Shown piece after piece: positions 11,172 through 18,048 of a DNA stretch of 18,196 bases. The notes under the pieces were generated by a model that worked only from the letters and a program-made list of their open reading frames with translations, was not told where the DNA came from and did no database searches. The number at the start of each line of letters is the position of its first letter. The first letter of the stretch is position 1. This DNA is from Curvibacter sp. (GTDB lineage Bacteria > Pseudomonadota > Gammaproteobacteria > Burkholderiales > Burkholderiaceae_C): positions 1 through 18,196 of the forward strand of contig DNQP01000291.1 of NCBI GenBank assembly GCA_003500955.1, written 5' to 3'. The translations under genes were made by a program, and so were the position numbers.

Positions 11172-12665
11172 ATGGATTACCTGCTGGCCCTGGACCAGGG
11201 CACTTCCAGCTCGCGCAGCATCGTCTTTGCCCGCGACGGCAGCATCGTGGCCATGGAGCAGCGCGAGTTCCGCCAGATCTACCCGCAGCCCGGCTGGGTG
11301 GAACACGATCCGCTGGAGATCTGGCAGACCCAGCTGGAAACCGCGCGCGCGGTGCTGCGCAAGACCGGCCTGCAGGCGCGGCAGATCCAGGCCATAGGCA
11401 TCACCAACCAGCGCGAGACCACTGTGGTCTGGAACCGCAAGACCGGCCGGCCCATCTACAACGCCATCGTCTGGCAGGACCGGCGCGCCGAGCCCAGTTG
11501 CGCCGAGCTGCGCGCGCGCGGCCTCGAAGACACCATCATGGCCAAGACCGGCCTGCGCGTGGACGCCTATTTCTCCGGCACCAAGCTGCAATGGATCCTG
11601 GACCACGTGCCGGGCGCCCGCGCCCAGGCCACGCGCGGCGAACTGGCCTTCGGCACCGTGGACGCCTGGCTGATCTGGCAACTCACCGAAGGCCGCATGC
11701 ACGTGACGGACGTCAGCAACGCTTCGCGCACCATGCTCTTCAACGTGCACGAGAACCGCTGGGATGCCGAACTCCTCGCGGCGCTGGACATTCCGGCGGC
11801 GCTCATGCCCGAGGTGCGCCCCTCCAGCGCCGATTTCGGCCGCACCGTCGAGCCGCTGCTGGGTGCCAGCATCCCCATCGGCGGCGTGGCCGGCGATCAA
11901 CAGAGCGCCTTGTTCGGCCAGGCCTGCTTCGGGGCCGGCCAGGCCAAGAATACCTACGGCACGGGCTGCTTCATGCTCATGCACACGGGCACGCGCTTCC
12001 ACACCAGCCACAACGGGCTGATCACCACCAGCGCAGCGCAACCGCGCGCCACGCCCGAGTTCGCGCTCGAAGGCAGCGTCTTCATCGGCGGCGCCGTGGT
12101 GCAGTGGCTGCGCGACGGCCTGCACGCCATCCACAGCAGCAGCGAGGTGCAGAGCCTGGCGCAGAGCGTGCCCGACGCCGGCGGCGTGATGTTCGTGCCC
12201 GCCTTCACCGGCCTGGGCGCGCCGTACTGGCAGCCCGATGCGCGCGGCGCCATCGTCGGCCTCACGCGCGGCACCACCATCGCCCACATCGCGCGCGCCG
12301 CGCTCGAGAGCATCGCCTTCCAGAGCGCCGCCTTGCTGCAGGCCATGAGCCGCGACGCGGTGGAGAACGGCGGCGTGCCCGTCAGCGAGCTGCGCGTGGA
12401 CGGCGGCGCCTGCGTCAACGACTTCCTCATGCAGTTCCAGGCCGACCTGCTGGGCATCCCCGTGCTGCGGCCCGCCGTGGTCGAGACCACGGCCCTCGGC
12501 GCCGCCTACCTGGCGGGCCTGAGCTGCGGCCTCTACGACAACCTCGAAGAGCTGTCCCACCAGTGGCGCGTGGATCGCACCTTCGTTCCTACGCTGCCGC
12601 GTGCACGCGCCGAGGAACTGATGGCGCGTTGGGAGCACGCGGTGCGTCAGACCATTGCCAGCTGA
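11172..12665 (+). CDS. glpK: Glycerol kinase
   Basis: The product is 497 residues, near the 502 of E. coli GlpK, and phosphorylates glycerol with ATP to trap it in the cytoplasm. FGGY-family features are present: [14 protein letters not shown] at residues 6-19, [12 protein letters not shown] with Arg81, VWQDRR with Trp101, Tyr133, and the catalytic [10 protein letters not shown] with Asp242. The C-terminal domain carries [19 protein letters not shown]. The loop that binds fructose-1,6-bisphosphate in E. coli (GGKGGTR) is replaced here by EPLLGAS, and no match to the enterobacterial EIIA-Glc docking segment is seen near the C-terminus. AGGAGA lies 9 bases before ATG 11172. It is co-directional with glpR and likely in the same transcript. 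Confidence 0.96.
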   Translation: MDYLLALDQGTSSSRSIVFARDGSIVAMEQREFRQIYPQPGWVEHDPLEIWQTQLETARAVLRKTGLQARQIQAIGITNQRETTVVWNRKTGRPIYNAIVWQDRRAEPSCAELRARGLEDTIMAKTGLRVDAYFSGTKLQWILDHVPGARAQATRGELAFGTVDAWLIWQLTEGRMHVTDVSNASRTMLFNVHENRWDAELLAALDIPAALMPEVRPSSADFGRTVEPLLGASIPIGGVAGDQQSALFGQACFGAGQAKNTYGTGCFMLMHTGTRFHTSHNGLITTSAAQPRATPEFALEGSVFIGGAVVQWLRDGLHAIHSSSEVQSLAQSVPDAGGVMFVPAFTGLGAPYWQPDARGAIVGLTRGTTIAHIARAALESIAFQSAALLQAMSRDAVENGGVPVSELRVDGGACVNDFLMQFQADLLGIPVLRPAVVETTALGAAYLAGLSCGLYDNLEELSHQWRVDRTFVPTLPRARAEELMARWEHAVRQTIAS

Positions 12666-12695
12666 GTCGCCGGTGCGGGCTGGTTGCGGGCAAGC

Positions 12696-12704
12696 TGCGA
12701 CAAT
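12696..12704 (+). promoter_or_regulatory. Candidate extended -10 element for proC
   Basis: TGCGACAAT in the 96-base gap between glpK and proC has the layout TG-N-hexamer, with GACAAT matching the -10 consensus in four of six positions. No convincing -35 lies 16-18 bases upstream. Transcription would begin near 12711, about 50 bases before proC. The rest of the gap includes a 12-base palindrome, GGCTCGCGAGCC, at 12736-12747, but nothing else I can assign. Confidence 0.35.
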
Positions 12705-12761
12705 CGACAGACTCTCCAACCCTCCTGAAAACGGCGGCTCGCGAGCCCCGAACACCACAAG

Positions 12762-13577
12762 ATGAGCGTACGCATTGCATTCATCGGCGGCGGCAATATG
12801 GCCAGCGCCATCATCGGCGGCCTGATCAAGCAAGGCCGGCCGGCCTCGGCCTTCGACGTGGTCGAGCCCTTTGCCGAGGCACGCCAGGCGCTGAAGGACA
12901 AGTTCGGCATCGTCGCCCACGCGCAAGCCGGAGCCTTCCTTGCCGGCGTGGACCTGGTGGTCTGGGCCACCAAGCCGCAGACCTTCAAGGAGGCCACCGT
13001 GCCGGTGCGTGCGCACGTCGCCGGCGCCCTGCACCTGAGCGTGGCGGCCGGTATCCCCAGCGACAGCATCGCGCGCTGGCTGGGCAGCGAGCGCATCGTG
13101 CGCAGCATGCCCAACACGCCGGCCCTCATCGGCCTGGGCATGACGGGCCTGTACGCACGCGGCGGTGTCACGGCGCAGGACCGCGCGCTGATCGAGAGCG
13201 TGACCGCCACCATGGGCGAATCGCTCTGGGTCGCGCGCGAGGAGCAACTTGACGCCGTCACCGCCCTCTCGGGCTCCGGCCCGGCCTATGTGTTCTATTT
13301 CCTCGAAGCGATGACCCAGGCTGGCACCGAGATGGGTTTGCCGGCTGAGCAAGCCTACAAGCTGGCCGTCGAAACCTTCCGCGGGGCCAGCGCCCTGGCC
13401 CGGGCCTCGAGCGAGCCGCCCGAGGTGCTGCGCCAGCGCGTGACCTCCAAGGGCGGCACCACCTATGCGGCCATCACGAGCATGGAGGAGAGCCAGGTCA
13501 AGGCGCTGTTCGGGCAGGCCCTGCATGCGGCCGAGCGGCGGGCGAGAGAACTCGGCGTCGAATTCGGCAAGGACTGA
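12762..13577 (+). CDS. proC: Pyrroline-5-carboxylate reductase
   Basis: The product is 271 residues, the usual size, and catalyses the last step of proline synthesis, reducing 1-pyrroline-5-carboxylate with NAD(P)H. The N-terminal nucleotide-binding fold is visible as IAFIGGGNMASAIIGGL (5-21). VVWATKPQTF and LHLSVAAGIPSDSIARWLG are family segments, followed by the signature RSMPNTPALIGLGMTGLYA. The C-terminal dimerisation domain contains the substrate-site motif ALSGSGPAYVFYFLEAM and RQRVTSKGGTTYAAI. There is no clear Shine-Dalgarno before ATG 12762. A small membrane-protein gene follows after 7 bases. Confidence 0.97.
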   Translation: MSVRIAFIGGGNMASAIIGGLIKQGRPASAFDVVEPFAEARQALKDKFGIVAHAQAGAFLAGVDLVVWATKPQTFKEATVPVRAHVAGALHLSVAAGIPSDSIARWLGSERIVRSMPNTPALIGLGMTGLYARGGVTAQDRALIESVTATMGESLWVAREEQLDAVTALSGSGPAYVFYFLEAMTQAGTEMGLPAEQAYKLAVETFRGASALARASSEPPEVLRQRVTSKGGTTYAAITSMEESQVKALFGQALHAAERRARELGVEFGKD

Positions 13578-13584
13578 GTCCGCG

Positions 13585-13782
13585 ATGCACGAAAAGCGCG
13601 GTTACCTGATTTCGATCGTCTGCGTCGCGCTGTTCTTCGGCATCGCTATCGCAGGCGAGGCTGTATTCAGTAGCCCCCTGACCACAATCCTGCTCTGGAT
13701 CGTGGGCATCGTTGGATTTCTGGCGCAGCTCGATGCCATGCAGATTCTGAATCTGGGTCGGCTCCTAAAGCGTCGTCGCTGA
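13585..13782 (+). CDS. Small two-helix membrane protein of unknown function
   Basis: The product is 65 residues from ATG 13585. It has two hydrophobic stretches, about residues 8-27 (LISIVCVALFFGIAIAGEAV) and 33-49 (TTILLWIVGIVGFLAQL), and ends in a basic tail LLKRRR, which predicts a hairpin topology with both ends cytoplasmic. I do not recognise a family. The same frame is open upstream into proC (from 13465), but that extension is arginine-rich, overlaps a confident gene and is not credible. No strong ribosome binding site is seen; it begins 7 bases after the proC stop and may be translated by reinitiation. It converges on ubiA with a hairpin in between. Confidence 0.65.
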   Translation: MHEKRGYLISIVCVALFFGIAIAGEAVFSSPLTTILLWIVGIVGFLAQLDAMQILNLGRLLKRRR

Positions 13783-13784
13783 AG

Positions 13785-13808
13785 ATGCGCTGAATTACTT
13801 CAGCGCAT
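13785..13808. terminator. Hairpin between convergent genes (probable two-way terminator)
   Basis: ATGCGCTGAA and TTCAGCGCAT form a perfect 10-bp inverted repeat with a TTAC loop. It lies between the stop of the small membrane protein (13782) and the 3' end of ubiA, and its right arm covers the last ubiA codons while the loop includes part of the ubiA stop. No U-tract follows on either strand, so it departs from the standard intrinsic terminator. Its position where two transcripts meet makes 3'-end formation the most likely role. Confidence 0.55.
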
Positions 13809-14694
13809 AGCCGGCCACCACGCCGGCGAACACCGTGCAGCCAAACCAGTGGTTGACGCGGAAGGCCTGGAAGCAGCCCTCGCGCGTACGCTCGCGGATC
13901 AGCCGGTGGTGCCAGACGATCTGGACCACGGCCGCCAGCAAGGCGAGGAACCAGGCCCCCGGCGCCAGCCCCTCGACCAGCAGCACGGTCCAGAGGATCA
14001 GGTGGACGACGTAGAAGGACGTCACCGCCGCCACGTCCCAGGACCCGAGCGTGATGGCCGAGGTCTTCATGCCGATGCGCAAATCGTCGTCGCGGTCCAC
14101 CATGGCGTACTCGGTGTCGTAGGCCAGCACCCAGAACAGGTTGCCGATCAGCAGCCCCCAGGCCAGCGGCGGCACCTGCTGCTGCACGGCGGCAAAGGCC
14201 ATGGGGATGCCGAAGCTGAAGGCCACGCCCAGCACCGCCTGCGGCATGGCGAAGAAGCGCTTGGCAAAGGGGTAGACGATGGCCACGGCCAGCGCCGCGA
14301 AGGACCAGGCCACGGCCACGCGGTTGGTCGTGAGCACCAGGCCGAAGGCCAGCAGGGCCAGCACCGCGCCGAGGATCAGCGCCTCGCGCACCGAGACCTT
14401 GCCCGCCGTCACCGGCCGCTGCGCCGTGCGCTTCACATGCTTGTCGAAGTCGCGGTCGGCCACGTCGTTGAGGCAGCAGCCCGCGCTGCGCATCAGGATG
14501 GTGCCGAGCACGAAGACGATCAGCAGATGCCAGCCCGGCCAGCCCCCGGCCGCCACCCACAGGGCACTGAGCGAAGGCCAGAGCAGCAGCAGCCAGCCCG
14601 CCGGGCGGTCCCAGCGGATCAGGTCCAGATACAGACGGAATTTTTCAGCCACCGCCGCGGGACTCACTCTTCCAGCAAAGAGCGCAGCATCCAT
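13795..14694 (-). CDS. ubiA: 4-hydroxybenzoate polyprenyltransferase
   Basis: The product is 299 residues from ATG 14692-14694 and attaches the prenyl tail to 4-hydroxybenzoate in ubiquinone synthesis, within the inner membrane. Both aspartate-rich motifs of the UbiA family are present: [22 protein letters not shown] (NDxxDxxxD, residues about 86-94) and [17 protein letters not shown] (DxxxD). Around eight to nine hydrophobic segments are visible. The ATG start overlaps the dps coding end by 31 bases; an alternative GTG at 14665-14667 would overlap the dps stop as GTGA and remove nine residues. Neither has a strong ribosome binding site. It is downstream of dps and oxyR on the same strand, and it supplies the quinone pathway on which GlpD depends, although no direct link is implied. 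Confidence 0.95.
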   Translation of the reverse strand: MDAALFAGRVSPAAVAEKFRLYLDLIRWDRPAGWLLLLWPSLSALWVAAGGWPGWHLLIVFVLGTILMRSAGCCLNDVADRDFDKHVKRTAQRPVTAGKVSVREALILGAVLALLAFGLVLTTNRVAVAWSFAALAVAIVYPFAKRFFAMPQAVLGVAFSFGIPMAFAAVQQQVPPLAWGLLIGNLFWVLAYDTEYAMVDRDDDLRIGMKTSAITLGSWDVAAVTSFYVVHLILWTVLLVEGLAPGAWFLALLAAVVQIVWHHRLIRERTREGCFQAFRVNHWFGCTVFAGVVAGYALK

Positions 14695-15155
14695 GCCGTC
14701 TGTTCATGCACGGTCAGACGCTGGGTCAGCAGGTCGGCCGTGGGCTCGTCACCGGCCTTGTCGGCCAGCGGAAACAGGCTGCGCGCGGTGCGCGCCACGG
14801 CCTCGTGGCCGGTCACGAGGATGCGCACCATCTCCAGGGCCTTGGGCGGCTTGGCCGGCGCGTCGGGCACCGAGGCCAGCTTGCCGAACTGGGCGTAGGA
14901 ACCAGGCGCCGCATGGCCCAGCGAGCGGATGCGCTCGGCGATCGGGTCCACCGCGTTCCACAGCTCCGTGTACTGCGTCATGAACATGGTGTGCAGGGTG
15001 TTGAACATCGGCCCCGTCACGTTCCAGTGGAAATTGTGCGTGGTCAGGTAGAGCGTGTAGGTGTCGGCCAGCAGGTGGCTCAGGCCCTTGGCGATGGCGG
15101 CGCGGTCCTTTTCGCTGATGCCGATGTTGATGGCGGGGGCGGCGTTCTTGGCCAT
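14664..15155 (-). CDS. dps: Dps ferritin-like DNA-protection protein, with an altered ferroxidase ligand
   Basis: The product is 163 residues. Dps proteins form 12-subunit cages that oxidise and store iron with hydrogen peroxide and protect DNA. The hallmark HNFHWNVTG (His43) is followed by His55, Asp70 and Glu74 in [13 protein letters not shown], all at the spacing of the ferroxidase ligands of characterised Dps proteins. The ligand four residues after His55, normally Asp or Glu, is Met59 (codon 14979-14981). TAGGAG precedes ATG 15153-15155. The gene lies 27 bases downstream of oxyR and overlaps ubiA, which fits a peroxide-stress unit. The N-terminal tail is short and only weakly basic. Confidence 0.95.
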   Translation of the reverse strand: MAKNAAPAINIGISEKDRAAIAKGLSHLLADTYTLYLTTHNFHWNVTGPMFNTLHTMFMTQYTELWNAVDPIAERIRSLGHAAPGSYAQFGKLASVPDAPAKPPKALEMVRILVTGHEAVARTARSLFPLADKAGDEPTADLLTQRLTVHEQTAWMLRSLLEE

Positions 15156-15182
15156 GGCTCTCTCACTCCTACAAAGAAAAAA

Positions 15183-16142
15183 TCACTCGGACAGGCGCTT
15201 CACGCCCGGCAGCTCGCAGGCGTAGATCGCGTTGCGCAGCGCGGCAATCGCCTCGTAGCGCGGGAAGCTGCGGCGCCACACCAGCACCACGCGGCGTGTG
15301 GGCGCTTCGCCGCTGAAGGGCAGGTAGCGTACAAAGCCCTCGTCGGTGTTGGGCTTGAGCTTGCCCCTGGGCCCCAGGGCCGACTTGGGCACGCTCAGGC
15401 GCGGCACCAGGGTCACGCCCATGCCCGCGGCCACCATGTGCTTGATGGTCTCCAGGGATGAGCCCTCGAAGCTCTTGCGGATGCCCTCGGCATTGCTGGA
15501 AAAGCGCGCGAACTCCGGGCAGACCTCGAGCACGTGGTCGCGGAAGCAGTGGCCCGTGCCCAGCAGCAGCATGGTCTCGGCCTTGAGCGCCTCGCTGCTG
15601 ATGCTGTCGTTCGCCGCCAGCGCATGGTTGTGCGGCACGGCGGCGTAGAAGGGCTCGTCGTAGAGCGGGGCGATGGCCAGGCCGGCGTCGGGGAAGGGCT
15701 CGGCCAGGATGGCCGCATCGATCTCGCCGGTGCGCAGCATCTCCAGCAGCTTGACCGTGAAGTTCTCCTGCAGCACCAGCGGCATCTGCGGCGTGTGTTC
15801 GATCATCTGGCGCACCAGATCGGGCAGCAGATAGGGGCCGATGGTGTAGATCACGCCCAGCTTGAGCGGGCCGCTCAGCGGGTCCTTGCCGCGCTTGGCG
15901 ATTTCCTTGATCGCCGCGGCCTGCTCCAGCACGGCCTGCGCCTGGCGCACGATCTCCTCGCCCAGCGGCGTGACCGTGACCTCGTTGGCGCTGCGCTCGA
16001 AGAGCTTGACGTCGAGCTCCTCCTCGATCTTCTTCACCGCCACCGACAGCGTGGGCTGCGAGACGTAGCAGGCCTCGGCCGCGCGGCCGAAGTGCTTTTC
16101 ACGCGCGACGGCAACAATGTATTTGAGTTCGGTCAGCGTCAT
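15183..16142 (-). CDS. oxyR: Hydrogen peroxide-sensing LysR-type regulator OxyR
   Basis: The product is 319 residues with a LysR N-terminal helix-turn-helix (MTLTELKYIVAVAREKHFGR, then ACYVSQPTLSVAVKKIEEEL). The regulatory domain carries the redox pair: Cys199 in GTGHCFRDH and Cys208 in VLEVCPEF, the same numbering as E. coli OxyR, where these residues form the peroxide-induced disulfide. FEGSSLETIKHMVAAGMGVTLVP is another OxyR-like stretch. It starts at ATG 16140-16142 with a poor ribosome binding site, and a TGGCACAAT element lies about 50 bases upstream. The downstream dps is a classic OxyR target, so co-transcription is sensible. Confidence 0.95.
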   Translation of the reverse strand: MTLTELKYIVAVAREKHFGRAAEACYVSQPTLSVAVKKIEEELDVKLFERSANEVTVTPLGEEIVRQAQAVLEQAAAIKEIAKRGKDPLSGPLKLGVIYTIGPYLLPDLVRQMIEHTPQMPLVLQENFTVKLLEMLRTGEIDAAILAEPFPDAGLAIAPLYDEPFYAAVPHNHALAANDSISSEALKAETMLLLGTGHCFRDHVLEVCPEFARFSSNAEGIRKSFEGSSLETIKHMVAAGMGVTLVPRLSVPKSALGPRGKLKPNTDEGFVRYLPFSGEAPTRRVVLVWRRSFPRYEAIAALRNAIYACELPGVKRLSE

Positions 16143-16189
16143 GATGGGGGCCTGCCCGCACGGGAAAAATCAGTGCGAGCCGCCCCCGG

Positions 16190-16198
16190 ATTGTGCCA
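16190..16198 (-). promoter_or_regulatory. Candidate extended -10 element for oxyR
   Basis: On the minus strand TGGCACAAT has the TG-N-hexamer form, with CACAAT matching the -10 consensus in four of six positions. The leader to oxyR would be about 40 bases. Two TTGAC boxes lie upstream (TTGACG and TTGACT, between 16215 and 16245), but neither is at ideal spacing to this element; TTGACG is instead 17 bases from TATCGC, a competing weak promoter. The gap 16143-16237 shows no convincing OxyR operator. Confidence 0.4.
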
Positions 16199-16237
16199 TC
16201 GAGTCGTGCAAAGCGATAGTCAACGTCTTGCGCTGCG

Positions 16238-16804
16238 TCAAGGCGCCGTCACCCGCAGTTGCAAAAGCCGCGGGCGCTGGCTGGCCGCGTTGCTGCTGTA
16301 GACGCCCGGCTGCGGCGCGTTGCCGCTGCGCGCCAGCGTGACCCACTGGCCCAGCGGCGCGCTCACCGTGGTGCTGAGCTCGCCGCGCTCCTGCGTGGGC
16401 AAGTCCTTGCCGGGCTGCTGCCGCACGTTCTGCGTCTGCACCTCGACCTCCACCGTGGCGGGTCTCTGGCCGCCGGGCCAGCGCGGCTTGAACTGCAGGC
16501 TCTGGCCGGCCTGCAGCCAGATCAGGCCCTGCTTCACGCCCGCACCCGTGAGCGCACCCTGCGCCTGCACGGCCTGCACCCACTGGATCGGGGTGGTCTG
16601 CGAAAAGCTCAGGCGCGCCGCGCCGCCATTGCGCACCTGCAGCTGCTGCGGCGGCATCAGCGGCACCTGGGGCCGCGTGCCCACCACATAGCCCGCGCCG
16701 CCCTCGTCGATCTCGCGTAGCTCCAGCACCAGATCCCGCTCGGGAAATTGCGCAGCCACTGGCCAGGCCAGCAGCAGGGAGAACAGGGTGAGGAACAGTC
16801 GCAT
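16238..16804 (-). CDS. Exported protein of unknown function
   Basis: The product is 188 residues from ATG 16802-16804, chosen because GGAGG lies 8 bases upstream and because it gives a clean signal peptide (MRLFLTLFSLLLAWPVAA, cleavage likely after VAA or AQ). A longer frame upstream to 16879 would bury this signal. The mature protein of about 170 residues has no cysteines after the leader and looks beta-rich (DLVLELREID, LQVRNGGAARLSFS, PATVEVEVQTQNV, GQWVTLARSG, LLQLRVTAP), consistent with a periplasmic or envelope domain. I do not recognise a family. It ends 95 bases before oxyR on the same strand and is divergent from the ene-reductase gene. Confidence 0.75.
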   Translation of the reverse strand: MRLFLTLFSLLLAWPVAAQFPERDLVLELREIDEGGAGYVVGTRPQVPLMPPQQLQVRNGGAARLSFSQTTPIQWVQAVQAQGALTGAGVKQGLIWLQAGQSLQFKPRWPGGQRPATVEVEVQTQNVRQQPGKDLPTQERGELSTTVSAPLGQWVTLARSGNAPQPGVYSSNAASQRPRLLQLRVTAP

Positions 16805-16832
16805 GAGGGGAACCTCCGCAGTGGGCGTCTTG

Positions 16833-16841
16833 ATTGTGCCA
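16833..16841 (-). promoter_or_regulatory. Candidate extended -10 element for the exported protein gene
   Basis: The minus strand has TTTGGCACAATC, sharing eleven bases (TTTGGCACAAT) with the element upstream of rplN. CACAAT matches the -10 consensus in four of six positions and is preceded by TGG. The start point would be near 16826 and the leader about 22 bases, just enough for the GGAGG. No clear -35 is seen at 17 bases. Confidence 0.45.
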
Positions 16842-16873
16842 AAGGGGCGTGCGCTGCGCCGGAAAAGAACGCA

Positions 16874-16882
16874 TGCCAAAAT
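16874..16882 (+). promoter_or_regulatory. Candidate extended -10 element for the ene-reductase gene
   Basis: TGCCAAAAT has the TG-N-hexamer layout, and CAAAAT matches the -10 consensus in four of six positions. Transcription would begin near 16889, about 33 bases before the proposed TTG start at 16922. It faces away from the element at 16833-16841, so the 117-base gap would hold two divergent promoters. Confidence 0.35.
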
Positions 16883-16921
16883 TTGCGCACGCCATTCCCT
16901 CCATCACCCTCTGGAATCCCC

Positions 16922-18043
16922 TTGAGCCTGCTCTTCACCCCTTACGAACTGCCCGCCCCGCGCGGCCCGCTGACCCTGGCCAACCGCATCGTCGTCGCCC
17001 CCATGTGCCAGTACTCGGCCGTCGACGGCGCCGCCACCGACTGGCACCTCGCGCACTGGACCAGCCTGCTCAACAGCGGCGCGGGCCTGCTCACCATCGA
17101 GGCTACCGGCGTCACGGCGGAAGGCCGCATCACGCCGCACTGCCTGGGCCTGTGGGACGAGCGCACCGAAGCCGCGCTCGCCGACACCCTGCAGCGCGCG
17201 CGCCGCAACGCGCCGGCCATGCCGGTCTGCATCCAGCTCGCACACGCCGGGCGCAAGGCCTCGAGCGCCGCGCCCTGGCATGGCGGCGGCCTGCTTGGCA
17301 CGGACCAGGGCGGCTGGCAGCCGCTGGCGCCTTCGGCCCTGCCGCAGCTGCCGGGTGAAGCGCCGCCCACGGCCATGAGCCTGGAACAGATCGCCCAGAC
17401 GCGCGCGGCCTTCGTCGCCGCGGCGCGGCGTGCGAAGCGCATCGGCATCGAGGCCATCGAGCTGCACGCGGCCCACGGCTACCTGCTGCACCAGTTCCTC
17501 TCCCCGCTGGCCAACCAGCGCACGGACGGCTACGGCGGTTCGCTGGAGAACCGCATGCGCTTCGTGCTGGAGGTGTTTGCCGATGTGCGCGCCGTCTTCG
17601 ACGGCCCGCTGGGCGTGCGCGTCTCGGCCACGGACTGGGTCGAGGGCGGCTGGGACACGGCCCAGACCTGCGAGCTGTCACTGCGCCTCAAGGCCCTGGG
17701 CTGCAACTTCATGCATGTCTCGACGGCCGGCGTCTCGCCGCAGCAGAAGATCGCCCTTGGCCCGGGCTACCAGGTGCCTTATGCGCGTGCGGTGCGCCAG
17801 GCCTGCGGCCTGCCCACCACGGCCGTGGGCCTGATCACCGAGCCGCAGCAGGCTGAGGACATCCTGCAGGCCGGCGACGCCGATCTCATCGCCCTGGCCC
17901 GCGCCCTGCTCTACAAGCCGCGCTGGCCCTGGGAAGCCGCCGTGGCCCTGCGCGGCCAGGTGCAGGCCAGCGCGGCCTACTGGCGCTGCCTGCCACGCGA
18001 GGCGCAAGGGATCTTCGGCGACGTGCGCATCGGCATGCGCTGA
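16922..18043 (+). CDS. namA: Old Yellow Enzyme-family NADPH dehydrogenase / ene-reductase (YqjM/XenA class)
   Basis: The product is 373 residues if translation begins at TTG 16922, giving MSLLFTPYELPAPRGPL, the expected family N-terminus. No in-frame ATG exists between 16748 and the catalytic core, and the ribosome binding site is weak, so the start is inferred by homology. The enzyme is an FMN barrel that reduces activated C=C bonds with NADPH. VVAPMCQYSA holds the redox-tuning cysteine (Cys29) and tyrosine (Tyr31) of the YqjM/XenA class; IQLAHAGRKAS and the substrate-binding pair in ELHAAHGYLLHQFLSPLANQR follow, then DGYGGSLENRMRF. The C-terminus includes DLIALARALLYKPRWPWEAA. The symbol marks the class; the physiological substrate is unknown. 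Its 3' end is 5 bases from the convergent SPOR gene. Confidence 0.88.
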   Translation: MSLLFTPYELPAPRGPLTLANRIVVAPMCQYSAVDGAATDWHLAHWTSLLNSGAGLLTIEATGVTAEGRITPHCLGLWDERTEAALADTLQRARRNAPAMPVCIQLAHAGRKASSAAPWHGGGLLGTDQGGWQPLAPSALPQLPGEAPPTAMSLEQIAQTRAAFVAAARRAKRIGIEAIELHAAHGYLLHQFLSPLANQRTDGYGGSLENRMRFVLEVFADVRAVFDGPLGVRVSATDWVEGGWDTAQTCELSLRLKALGCNFMHVSTAGVSPQQKIALGPGYQVPYARAVRQACGLPTTAVGLITEPQQAEDILQAGDADLIALARALLYKPRWPWEAAVALRGQVQASAAYWRCLPREAQGIFGDVRIGMR

Positions 18044-18048
18044 GTACT

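Noticed and set aside
12736..12747. Palindrome GGCTCGCGAGCC before proC
   Set aside because: It is a 12-base palindrome with no room for a loop, lies in GC-rich sequence where such strings are common, and matches no operator I know.
11126..13252. A 708-residue plus-strand frame overlapping glpR, glpK and proC in another phase
   Set aside because: Its composition is dominated by Arg, Ala, Pro and His, it spans gene boundaries, and it has no domain signature; it is a frame-shifted shadow of glpK.
11166..13526. A 786-residue open frame on the minus strand across glpK, the gap and proC
   Set aside because: It is antisense to two confident enzymes, is rich in Ala, Gly, His and Arg with no recognisable motifs, and such long shadows are expected at high GC where stop codons are rare on the opposite strand.
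13465..13584. N-terminal extension of the small membrane protein into proC
   Set aside because: The added 40 residues are Arg-rich shadow sequence of proC; the hydrophobic protein begins naturally at ATG 13585.
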